In this document: positions 55,569 to 64,000 of the stretch, piece after piece
How positions within the stretch are numbered: the first letter of the stretch is position 1
How the letters are laid out: each line of letters starts with the position of its first letter
Assembly: GCA_963457665.1 (NCBI GenBank)
Contig: OY735207.1
Location: 62,844,960 to 62,908,959, forward strand
Source: Thysanoteuthis rhombus
Taxonomy: Eukaryota; Mollusca; Cephalopoda; Oegopsida; Thysanoteuthidae
DNA: 64,000 nt
Reading direction: 5' to 3'
Position numbers and translations under genes: made by a program
The notes under the pieces: generated by a model
What the model was told of the DNA's origin: nothing
The model's input: the letters and a program-made list of their open reading frames with translations, nothing else
The model's database searches: none

Positions 55569-56119
55569 GCCTAGTGTAAGGGTCCTGGGGGCTAAATAAA
55601 TTAAAGCAGACCTAGGCTACGTAGGGACTACCTGGGGCTCATTTCTCTAATTTCTGATCATTGCTGTTGTTTTGTTCACTATCCTAAATAATTTGATCTG
55701 AACAAAATTTAGTCCCTAAACTACTAATATACATAACATATCATATTTATCTATATTTGAAACTTATTCTAACTCATATTCATCAGTTCTGTGTAAAATC
55801 ATCAAGCACTCTTGAGTAAAGAAATTTTGAACTATATTTACTCTCCTGTGTGTATATTTGCGGTGGTTCTCAGAAAAAATTTTTTTTACATGTTTGATGC
55901 AAAGAAGAAATGTAAGGGCAGTTCGATACGTCAGTTGCGTGTGGTGTAGTTATGAGCTGAATTTTGAACTTGACCTTTGATTGTATAATTTTGGAACTAT
56001 GTGATAAATATTTGCTTACGAATTTATGTTGAAAAATAGATATTTGATGTGTAAAATAAATGCTTTTTCATTATCAAGCTGTTGATTTAATGAACTGTCA
56101 TGATAATATATATATGTTT
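55569..56119. other. Non-coding stretch
   Basis: GGGTCCTGGGGGCTAAATAA and CTACCTGGGGCTC near the left are faintly hAT-end-like, but no pairing was found. Confidence 0.3.
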
Positions 56120-56400
56120 GCATGTTATTAAGAAATGGATCTGACAGAATGATTATAAGTTGTATTATATTATATATGGAAATCTTATTTGAAATAATCA
56201 CTGGTTATTACAAAGTGAATTTCCCATTTGGCTTTGACAATGTAAATAGAATAAACAGTCAAAGAAAATGAGGCTGCTGCAGGAATTGAACCGCCAATTG
56301 ATTTGCATTATCAGCGACTGTTTAGTTCGATGGTCAGAGCATTACTACATTGAAGTAACTACCCTATTGGTCACAAAGTTCATGCAATATGATTTGAAAA
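56120..56400 (-). mobile_element. SINE-2 copy joined head-to-head with a second tRNA-like head
   Basis: On the minus strand: GGCGGTTCAATTCCTGCAG (B box, about 56285-56303), TTTCTTTGACTGTTTATTCT, ATTGTCAAAGCCAAATGGG and ATTATTTCAAATAAGATTTC, as in the copy at 4905. On the plus strand from 56318: TTTAGTTCGATGGTCAGAGC (A box) and AAGTAACTACCCTATTGGT. Two heads therefore face each other. Confidence 0.6.
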
Positions 56401-56787
56401 AAAAAACTGATTAAGCACTGTGTTGCCTGGAAAATTTACTGACGGATGAATAAAATGTAACACAATGCATCTTCAATTTTTCTTTTAAAATCATGGTGCA
56501 CAGTATTTATAGATTCTTACTTCAATGGAAATTCACAGACAGTCAGGCAATGATTTCCACAAATCACAGGACTTTTAAAACCTCCGTAGTTCATGTTCAG
56601 GAAAGAGAAACGAAATACATTAAACATGTTTACTTTTACATTTGTAGTTCAAAGACTAACCAACGTGACTTGTTGTGCTTTTCATACAAAAGTTCAAGGT
56701 CATCGCTTTACAACATTGCTGTCGGACCACTCTAAAATGTCTCATTGGTGTGCTGTTTCAAAGATCTGTTTCTTTATGGACAGACTA
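56401..56787. other. Non-coding stretch, nothing recognised
   Basis: An 80-codon open frame (56493-56735) has no recognisable domain. Confidence 0.35.
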
Positions 56788-56798
56788 ATATATATATA

Positions 56799-56834
<36 letters not shown>
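56788..56834. repeat. (TA)n microsatellite
   Basis: TA run with one TTTA break. Confidence 0.9.
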
Positions 56835-56838
<4 letters not shown>

Positions 56839-56989
56839 ATTAGCAATGATTGGAAAATAACAAATAACTGATTTGCATGACATGACATCGAAGGATGATT
56901 TTGAGGACTGTTTTCATTAAAACTTATGAAATCTCTAAAACTAAAATTCTTTCTCAACCAAACATGCAAAGTTTATAACTATATATTTA

Positions 56990-57170
56990 TACATACATAC
57001 ATACATACATACATACATAAATATATACATGCATACAAATATATATGTATATGAATATGTATACATATAAGATACATAGTTATGCTTGTGTACTGAGCGA
57101 AGACCACTGTCTGCTGCCAAGCCATCCTGTACATTGATATATATATATGTATATGTATATGTATACATAC
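56990..57170. repeat. (TACA)n and TATG microsatellites
   Basis: (ATAC)n at 56991-57018, then scattered ATATGTATA words to 57170. Confidence 0.8.
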
Positions 57171-57690
57171 CAAATAAAGTTTACTCTCTTAATGTAGACT
57201 GAACCATATTTGTTAGAAGAGGTATTTCCTATTACTTGAGTATGTACATTGATTTTTCTTCAAAATCAATCAGTCGGATTATTTCAATAAGCTGTACAAA
57301 TACGTTCTTACTCCATTCACTTTTACAAATGCAATTTCTATTCGAAGTAATTCCGTTAGTTCTCTGATTGACGTGTTCTTTTTGATTCATACAAAGAGAC
57401 CTTTTATATACAAAGTTTATTTATATACAAGTGTATAAACATGGCACGATAGAAGTAGAAACGGTATATACGTGTACACACAGCCCCCCTCCCGTACCCT
57501 AACACCACACGCATACACATGCACTAATGTGCACATATACATGAATACATATATATTATATAGCAATATATGAAATCAAAGTGGTACATGTGTTTAATGC
57601 ACACCTCTGTCTCTCTCACATACACTCATATATTATATACAGATGCACAAACATAATATATGACAATATGTGAGTGTGTGTATGTGTATA
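57171..57690. other. AT-rich non-coding stretch
   Basis: Scattered CACA/TATA words; nothing recognised. Confidence 0.35.
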
Positions 57691-57719
57691 TGCCACATAT
57701 ATATATACATACATATACA

Positions 57720-57723
<4 letters not shown>

Positions 57724-57786
<63 letters not shown>

Positions 57787-57820
57787 AAGAAGAAGAAGAA
57801 GAAGAAGAAGAAGAAGAAGA
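57724..57820. repeat. (TA)n then (AAG)n
   Basis: TA run 57724-57757 joins about 21 AAG units to 57820. Frames of poly-Lys or poly-Arg here are artefacts. Confidence 0.95.
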
Positions 57821-58039
57821 GGAGAAAGAAGGAAATCTTTATTTATGAAAAATCACACACATTAAAAAAAAAGCATGCACTGTAAGCGGAACATGATCTT
57901 ACGTAGAAGGCATTCTTCTACCAAACATCCCCCCCAAAAACATTACAAGTAGAGACATATATATGAATAAAGATAAGCATATGAATATATATACTCATAT
58001 ATATATAAACATAAAAAATATACTAACAAAAAAATTTAC

Positions 58040-58160
58040 ACAAACACACACACACATATACACTCACACATACATATATACACACACATATACACACACA
58101 CACATATGTACAGACACACATATATACACACACACATATACACACACATACATACAAATA
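58040..58160. repeat. (CA)n/(TACA)n microsatellite
   Basis: CACACA and ATACACAC words over about 120 bases. Confidence 0.9.
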
Positions 58161-58435
58161 TGTACATATTTAAGATAGAAGTGAGATGGTGTAAGTGAAT
58201 AATGTAGTCTAAGGTTTGTGATCTAGAAATATTTAGTAAAATCCTTTGGCTGAATATAGGTAAAGATGATATCATAAGTTGGTTTACATGTCGACCAAGA
58301 TTAAATCCGACAAAATCTAATATTCACGTGGATAAACACTCAACAAAAGTGATACGAACAACAAGTGAAATCTGTTGTTATACTTACTCATCCCTCCTCT
58401 TGAAAGACACTTTTTGTGAGTACACTAGGCAAGTA

Positions 58436-58770
58436 AGCCCTTTGGTTCAAAAAATTAACTGAGGTGTAGTTTTAATACCCTACATAGAATAACAGAGTAC
58501 ATGTATTAAGACACGGCCAAATGATGTGTCTCCAAAATGAATAACAAAAACAAGCTAAATCTCAAAATCATAGATTAAGGGAAGGTGGTGTTTGCTTTAC
58601 ACTGCTGGGGAGCCATGTTGACTTAACTTGTTTTTAAATCCCCAAAACTGATGAAGAACGTGGTAAACAACTGATAATCCCAACAAGAAAAATTTGCAAA
58701 TCGTATTATAATACCTTATTCTGTGTAAAGCATAAAACCTTTTGAGTAGTTTACATAAATTGAATTAAGA
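58436..58770 (+). repeat. Rep-J copy
   Basis: GCCCTTTGGTTCAAAAAATT, TCAAAATCATAGATTAAGGG, CACTGCTGGGGAGCCATGTT, TTTTTAAATCCCCAAAACTG, GGTAAACAACTGATAATCCC and ATTCTGTGTAAAGCATAAAA parallel 52248-52585. Confidence 0.65.
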
Positions 58771-59054
58771 GATAATTGGAAATAACTGACTGAGATGACA
58801 TAAATTTTGAAAAAATCATTCACTTCTTTAGTGTTTCAAGTTATAAAGATTTCAAGACTCTTTACATTGAGACACACATAGTAGAAATGTATCAGCATTA
58901 ATATTCACAACAATGATGTATCCATTCATGAGTATGGATTGAGATTTCTAGACAATGATGCAAAAAAAAAAAAAAATTATGATAAATAGATAATCTTTGG
59001 AAAACACAATGATTTTAAAGGCCTTTTGCAAGCATTGCAAATATTGACTCCCTG
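58771..59054. other. Non-coding spacer
   Basis: Nothing recognised apart from an A14 run near 58963. Confidence 0.3.
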
Positions 59055-59450
59055 TATCCCACAAATAGCCTGGACAACCAGCCAAGTAGGCTTCATTCTT
59101 TGAGTGTGTCTATCTATGTGTGTGTGTATGTATGTGTTTGTGTGTGTGTCTGGGTGCTCCCGGTAACATTTTTGGAGTTATGACCTTGAGAATTCACATG
59201 AGAACACCACTGAGCACAATTTAAAAAGATTTTTTATCTTTCCAAAAAAGTGATCCTTTGGGATCTCTATGGTCATTTTGGACAAACAATGCCTAAAGTG
59301 TTTGCTGGGACTTTTTTCTTGATGATTTTAGATAAAAATCTATTTTTAAAGATAATTTCAGATTAAAAATGTATCTTTTTAGATAATTTTCTAAACAATT
59401 TGCTTCTGTACATGTCTATAGTGGTGCAAGATGGATACCTATATATATTT
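59055..59450 (+). mobile_element. Rep-D copy
   Basis: ATAGCCTGGACAACCAGCCA, a TGTG run at 59117-59150, CCCGGTAACATTTTTGGAG, GATCTCTATGGTCATTTTGG, ACAAACAATGCCTAAAGTG and TTTTAGATAAAAATC units, ending near CTGTACATGTCTATAGTGG. Confidence 0.7.
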
Positions 59451-59499
59451 TTGTTCTTATGTGCATGTGTGATAGAGTAAGCACAACCTTCAAGAAAAA

Positions 59500-59895
59500 T
59501 GTCAAGAGACATGGAACCTAGCCAAGAGACTGACCTGCAAACTGAGAAGTATGCAACGTACACATGAAAGAATCATACTCAACATCAGCTGGAGGGATCA
59601 CAAAACAGCATAATATATCGGGGAGAAAACAGGAGTCAGACCCATCATAGAATCCATCAGGAAACTCAAATGGTAATGGGCTGGTCATATTGCAAGAATG
59701 GAAGACAACCACTGGACATCACAACTCACAACGTGGATCCCCAGAGATGAAATGCGGAACTGAGCCTGGCAGAATATGAGATAGCAAGACAAACTGGGAA
59801 GTATTGGCTCTGGGCCACTGAAGATAAAGAGAAATCTTGGGGGAGGTCTTTCTTCAAGAATGGACGATAAAAGACAAGTGATGATAATGATATTC
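59500..59895 (+). pseudogene. RTE-clade LINE 3' end
   Basis: TGGAACCTAGCCAAGAGACT (TWNLAKRL block), ACTGAGAAGTATGCAACG, CAGCTGGAGGGATCACAAAA, ATCGGGGAGAAAACAGGAGT, AAACTCAAATGGTAATGGGC and ACGTGGATCCCCAGAGATG (TWIPRDE) are in family order; the end is degraded to GGACGATAAAAGACAAGTGATGA. Several stops. Confidence 0.8.
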
Positions 59896-60162
59896 GATTC
59901 TCTCTCTAACATACTTAGGCAAGTACAAAGGTGCAGTTAGAGTGATATTCATGAAGAAATATCAAATGCAACTATCTGTCTAAAGATGCTCCTACATCAA
60001 TGAAAGTACATTTATATATATATACGAATAACTTTATGTATAAATTCAACCACATTTATGTACATATAATTATCTTAATAATATAAATATATACTCACAT
60101 ACATATATGAGTGTATGTCTCTATGCATACCCCCATCCAAATTCATATACACATAAACACAC

Positions 60163-60620
60163 TTGACCAATGTCTTTTGGCAGCATGCCTTGTTGCGGAT
60201 GATCAATGAAAAAATCGGAAAAAGGGGTGATCAATGAAAAATTACTTCTCTTGCCTTTTCTTGCGCAGTGATCACTGAAAAATTTAGATTTAAAAAAATT
60301 TAAAAGAAATACAATAAAAAAAAGAACCAAGGGATCAATTTAGCGTGAACTTGCATTGCAAAATGAAGCCTTTACTAAAAATCCAAATGAGTCAGAAGGG
60401 GGGATTTTCAAGAACAAATAATGTTTTATCAAGACTTATTAAGCAGTAAACGAAATTGAAATTCTCTGCTCTCAAGCTCAGTTGGTTCCGCCTGCGCACG
60501 AGATAGGTACATACGTAGACAGACAACAAACCAACCTGACAACCAACAAGACCAGCTTAAAAACTGAAGAAACCTATGTCAGCAGTTTTAGTGACAGTTT
60601 TGGTTGATGGTTTCTAATAT
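60163..60620 (+). mobile_element. Rep-A copy, long, 5' end cut
   Basis: TTGACCAATGTCTTTTGGCA, GCATGCCTTGTTGCGGATGA, GGTGATCAATGAAAAATTAC, TTTTCTTGCGCAGTGATCAC, GGGATCAATTTAGCGTGAAC, CAGTTGGTTCCGCCTGCGCA, CAACAAGACCAGCTTAAAAA and terminus GGTTGATGGTTTCTAATA. Confidence 0.8.
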
Positions 60621-62134
60621 CTCAGTATTAGAAATATTTTCATATATGTACATATATAAGCATATGTACGTTAGTGTTTCATTTTTATGCATGTATACAC
60701 TTATATACATATAGATATCTTTATATTAGAAATACATATTTATATGTGTATGTGTGAGCATCTATATACCTGCTTTCGATTGTGTGTGTACACATGTGTT
60801 TGTGTATGCATTACCATTCAATTCCGTACGATTTTCTGTACTAAAAGCAAAAAAGAAGAAAATTTTACTCAATATCGTTCATAATGAAAATCTAAATAGA
60901 TTTTTATTGGAAGTTTTCTTAGGTTAAAAATGCAAGTAAAATAAAACCAAGTGTTGAAATGGAATAAAACTATATTATCCGACTAATCCATTCATTAGAA
61001 ACATGACTTGAATCAGACGTCAAGCATTTTCAAAGATGGGCCAATAATACATTTCTGTCAAAATAGCATGAGAAAATAGGGTGGCTTTATTCAAAACTAA
61101 ATAATCGAAGATTCAACACAGACTCTGCATATTCTGGAGATTTTAAGTCCGTATAAAATTGTCACAATATGAGGGTTGGTGGGAACTGTTTAATTGAATG
61201 TTTCATTTTTATTCTTGAAAATTCTATTTTACTTACAAATAATATTTTTGTTAAAGATACTTTTTGCTTGGATACATGTGAACTATACTTACATTCATGG
61301 CCAAAGAGTAACCTTTTCAATCAATAGAAATGTCTTAAGTAGATCTATTATGACAAGATAAAGCGTGGTTGTGTGAAACCTCCTCCCTCAGTGCAGATAG
61401 ATTGTCAGTCACAGCTACTTGATTTAAAAGACATTAGAATATGGAAAATGAAAAGGGGTTGATAAAAAAAGGGACAGTGTACAAGGATTCTAACGATGGA
61501 AGTAAGAAAGATCGACAGTAAGTTTAGTGGCATGAAAAACAAAAGAAAGCAGGAGGAAAATAGAAGAGGAAAGGATAGATAATCATTTATTTCTGATATG
61601 AGGAAAATGAAAGTAAGCTAATTTAGTAAAAGAGATAGTGATAGAAAAAGGACCCTTGCTTATAAGTTGGGGCACCAAAGGTAGATCACCAGAAGCAGAG
61701 ATAGTAGTAAGGTTGAGTGACTGGATTTGACTTGCCTCGGGCCTGTGGCTGTTGAAGGACTGATTAATCTCTCTCCCTCTCTTTCCCTTCATGTGAATGA
61801 GAATTTTGTTTGGTCTTCAAGTGAAGACTATCAATGTATTTTCAGTCGTCAAAAGTAAAAAAAAAAACAATGGTTTGACCTTGAATCCTTTTTGTTTTCT
61901 TGCTGATGCCGGGGTGTGCATACATGCAACAAAATCCATTATGGTACATGGTCAAAATGACCCCAACCCGCCATTATCTTACAAAAATCCTTTTCTGAGC
62001 GGGATTTCATTCTTACTGTAGAGTCTCATTTGGTTAAAGTTCAATAATCAAGAAATTTTATAATCACAGGAAATAAAGGTCAAGATGTTTTTCCCATTAG
62101 TCGCTTCCGTGGTTTAGGATTAAATAAAAAAAAT
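60621..62134. other. Non-coding stretch
   Basis: TATG/TACA words at 60640-60810; the rest is unrecognised AT-rich DNA with short frames. Confidence 0.35.
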
Positions 62135-62539
62135 AGTCACTCAATAGAAACTGTCATGTGACCAACATATTTTGGCAGCATGCAGTGTTGAGGGTGATCA
62201 ATTAAAAAATTGGCAAAGGGGTGATCAATGAGTAAGTTATTTCTCCTGCTTTTTTCTAGACAGTGATCATTAAAAACTTTGAATCAGAGAAAAAAATATG
62301 AACGTAGCAGAGCAAAAACGAGGGGATCAATTTGGCATGAACTTAAAATCTATTTAGGGAAGGATTTGACCTCCAACCCCATACTGATTTTTTAGGCATG
62401 AAGAGTAATTGTTGAAAATTTCAGCCCTTGAGTTCCATTGCTGTGAACTGTTCATGTGGTACATACATACATAGCTGGTCCGACTTGAAAGCAAACTGAA
62501 GAACCAGGTTCTGACAGTTTTGGTTGATGGTTTCCAATA
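62135..62539 (+). mobile_element. Rep-A copy, best complete example
   Basis: Runs from AGTCACTCAATAGAAACTGT through CATGTGACCAACATATTTTG, GCAGCATGCAGTGTTGAGGG, GTGATCAATTAAAAAATTGG, GTGATCAATGAGTAAGTTAT, GACAGTGATCATTAAAAAC, GGGGATCAATTTGGCATGAA and CAAACTGAAGAACCAGG to GGTTGATGGTTTCCAATA. Start AATAGAAACTGTCA and inverted end ATTGGAAACCATCA agree at 10 of 14 bases (11 of 14 when the end is TTAGAAACC as in other copies). Confidence 0.85.
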
Positions 62540-62934
62540 TCTTGAACTTTCTTTATAGGATATATTTAATAAAATTAATCCATTTATTGGTAAATTTTTC
62601 AATTTTGATCAGCTAATTCTTTACTCTCATAATTCCATTAATCTAATTATTACTAAATTCTGAACAAGTCCAATTTTGTTATTTTCCATTTTTCATTCTG
62701 ATTATTAGATGAAGTATTGTAACCCATTATTTCCATTGGTTTTTATTTCTTCTTAACTTCATCTTAAATTTCATCAAAAAATAAGTGAAAATTGAGCTGA
62801 AGGTAAAAGTAGTAAGAATTAATCAAATAATAAGTTCAATTTCAATTGATCAAATAATTATTTTTCAAGTTAACTTTTTGCACAAAGTATTTTCTCCTTT
62901 TTAATAAGTTCTTAAAAGTATCGTCTGCAATTCT
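62540..62934. other. AT-rich non-coding stretch
   Basis: Nothing recognised. Confidence 0.35.
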
Positions 62935-63310
62935 GAAATGAGTCATTGAGATTATTCTATGAGTTATCCAGGCTAATATTAACATTGTTATCTGTACTCC
63001 ACTAAACCCCATCGAAAAATGTTATTATTTTTATCTTTGGAGAAAAAGATTTTGGGGCTTTATTTTGAGGGTTTTATTAACAGAGTGCTGAGTTGGACTG
63101 AATCTAGATGTTTCTAGATGTTTTATTTTAATCTATTTCAGATGTTTTTTGTAGAAAATGCCAGTGATATCATAAATGAAATTTATTCAGACCACATTTA
63201 TACTTCGACGGAAGCTTTTTTACATAATTTCAAATTTTGACACTCTGTTTTTTTATTATTGATTGTGATTGTAATTCTTTGAGCTATTTAGGCTAATATC
63301 ATTATCTTTA
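62935..63310 (+). repeat. Rep-C copy
   Basis: ACTAAACCCCATCGAAAAAT, TTTTGGGGCTTTATTTTGAG, GAATCTAGATGTTTCTAGAT, TTTCAGATGTTTTTTGTAGA, AATGCCAGTGATATCATAAA, CATAATTTCAAATTTTGACA match 54480-54870. The words TTAGGCTAATATCATTATCT near the end repeat GGCTAATATTAACATTGTTA near the start. Confidence 0.65.
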
Positions 63311-63329
63311 TTGTTTTTATCACAGATGT

Positions 63330-63539
63330 GTTAGAAAATGTCAACCAAAATGGCCACCAAAACAGTAAACATGGGTTTCTTCACTTTTTAAGTTGTTCTG
63401 GCTGGCTATTTGGCTGGCTGGCTTGTACATATTAATCATGGGGTTAGAGGGCAAAAAATCTAAACTTTTACTCCTTATTATATCTAGAATTATGTTTTTT
63501 GTTTTTTTGAAATCTTCCCCTCAAAATAGGTTTTTAGAG
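63330..63539 (-). mobile_element. Rep-A copy cut at a Penelope-like junction
   Basis: TTAGAAAATGTCAACCAAAA start, ACATGGGTTTCTTCACTTTT, GGCTGGCTATTTGGCTGGCT, GGGTTAGAGGGCAAAAAATC and CCTCAAAATAGGTTTTTAGA; the second half is absent because sequence passes straight into the Penelope-like reverse transcriptase. Confidence 0.7.
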
Positions 63540-64000
63540 TGTGTACAATGGCTAGAATGCCATCTTCGTGTTTAATATCAAAATATAGGGATTTGACGTC
63601 CATAGTGACTAGATGTGTTTTTTTCGGGGACTGTTTTGATATGTTTGACTTAGTTTAAGTGGTCAGTGTTATCTTGCATGTAAGATTTAACTTGTGTAGC
63701 TGGGGGTTGGTCGTGGTGATCTAAATATTTTGATGGTTTGGCAATGTGGCAGTTAGAGGAGGAAATGCCTGGTTTACATTGGTTCTTTAGTTTATGGATT
63801 TTTGGATGCAGGTTTTGTGGAAGTGATATTTAAATGTATTTAGTGTTCTTTTATCTATGTTGTTGTCGAGCATCTGCGTTAGGGAGTGAGTTATTATGTT
63901 CTGGTATCCAGTGTAGGGATCATTAGGGAGTTCATTGTAGAATTCTGTGTTGTTCAGTTGAGTGTTAACTCTTTAGAGGTATTCATCAACACCCAAATGA
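63540..64000 (-). pseudogene. Penelope-like element reverse transcriptase, partial at window edge
   Basis: On the minus strand: PQNLHPKIHKLKNQCKPGIS (about 63820-63760; usual form LPKIHK----GRPI-S), SSNCHIAKPSKYLDHHDQP (usual GN-CPTE--S--VDHHL-P), QVKSYMQDNTDHL (usual SYIKDTT-FL), VKHIKTVPEKN and, after a frame slip, LVTMDVKSLYFDIKHEDGIL (usual LVT-DV-SLYTNIPH--G). The last block holds the first catalytic Asp of the RT palm. Further upstream residues (63840-64000) carry several stops. The element would continue past the right edge. Stops and a frameshift show a decayed copy. Confidence 0.8.

Noticed and set aside
57670-57885. Poly-Lys/poly-Arg frames
   Set aside because: Translation of the (AAG)n array at 57757-57820.

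Overview
This is a eukaryotic, animal-type intergenic window with no intact protein-coding gene that I can recognise. It is AT-rich, carries many long (TA)n arrays, and is densely packed with decayed transposable elements. The mixture is RTE-clade LINEs, a second LINE type, tRNA-headed SINEs, a hAT transposase of the ZMYM1/DUF4371 type, mariner, Tc1 and jerky/pogo relics, and Penelope-like pieces. Together with the long simple repeats it fits a mollusc genome, perhaps a cephalopod; that guess is from general character only and is of modest confidence. Bacterial features (operons, ribosome binding sites, phage, CRISPR) are absent.

Layout. 0-5 kb: RTE fragments, a Penelope-end motif, the first copy of a dispersed ~0.43 kb repeat (here called Rep-A), and a 440-base polypyrimidine tract. 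5-9 kb: a relic block, all on the minus strand, of hAT transposase, an internally shortened mariner and a jerky/pogo transposase start. 9-13 kb: a SINE, a tandem duplication carrying two Rep-A copies, pyrimidine tracts, Rep-D and Rep-E. 13-18 kb: a short coding-like duplicated stretch, the longest RTE copy (minus, about 1.9 kb, missing its catalytic motif) and a CR1/Jockey-like LINE tail. 18-31.5 kb: Rep-A copies, SINEs, a long palindrome, three Penelope-end copies, a non-autonomous hAT-like element with target duplication, and an inverted pair of RTE copies with one nested inside Rep-C. 32-33.3 kb: a Tc1-like transposase relic. 35-42.7 kb: Rep-A, RTE, Rep-C, mariner, and a strong 111-base hairpin. 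43.7-48.6 kb: a (TA)n cluster. 50-59.9 kb: Rep-G, D, J, RTE, C and SINE copies. 60-64 kb: two complete Rep-A copies, Rep-C, and a Penelope-like reverse transcriptase running off the right edge.

Nothing here works as a gene system. The transposase and reverse transcriptase segments have many stops, frameshifts, deletions or lost catalytic residues, so the region reads as a graveyard of elements. The most informative items are the Rep-A family (about 15 copies in both orientations, with imperfect terminal inverted repeats), the hammerhead-like Penelope-end motifs, the 471-base element with a near-perfect target duplication, and three long hairpins. Repeat family letters (Rep-A to Rep-J, SINE-1 to SINE-4) are local names given here from comparison of copies within this window; all repeat boundaries are approximate unless exact ends are discussed.
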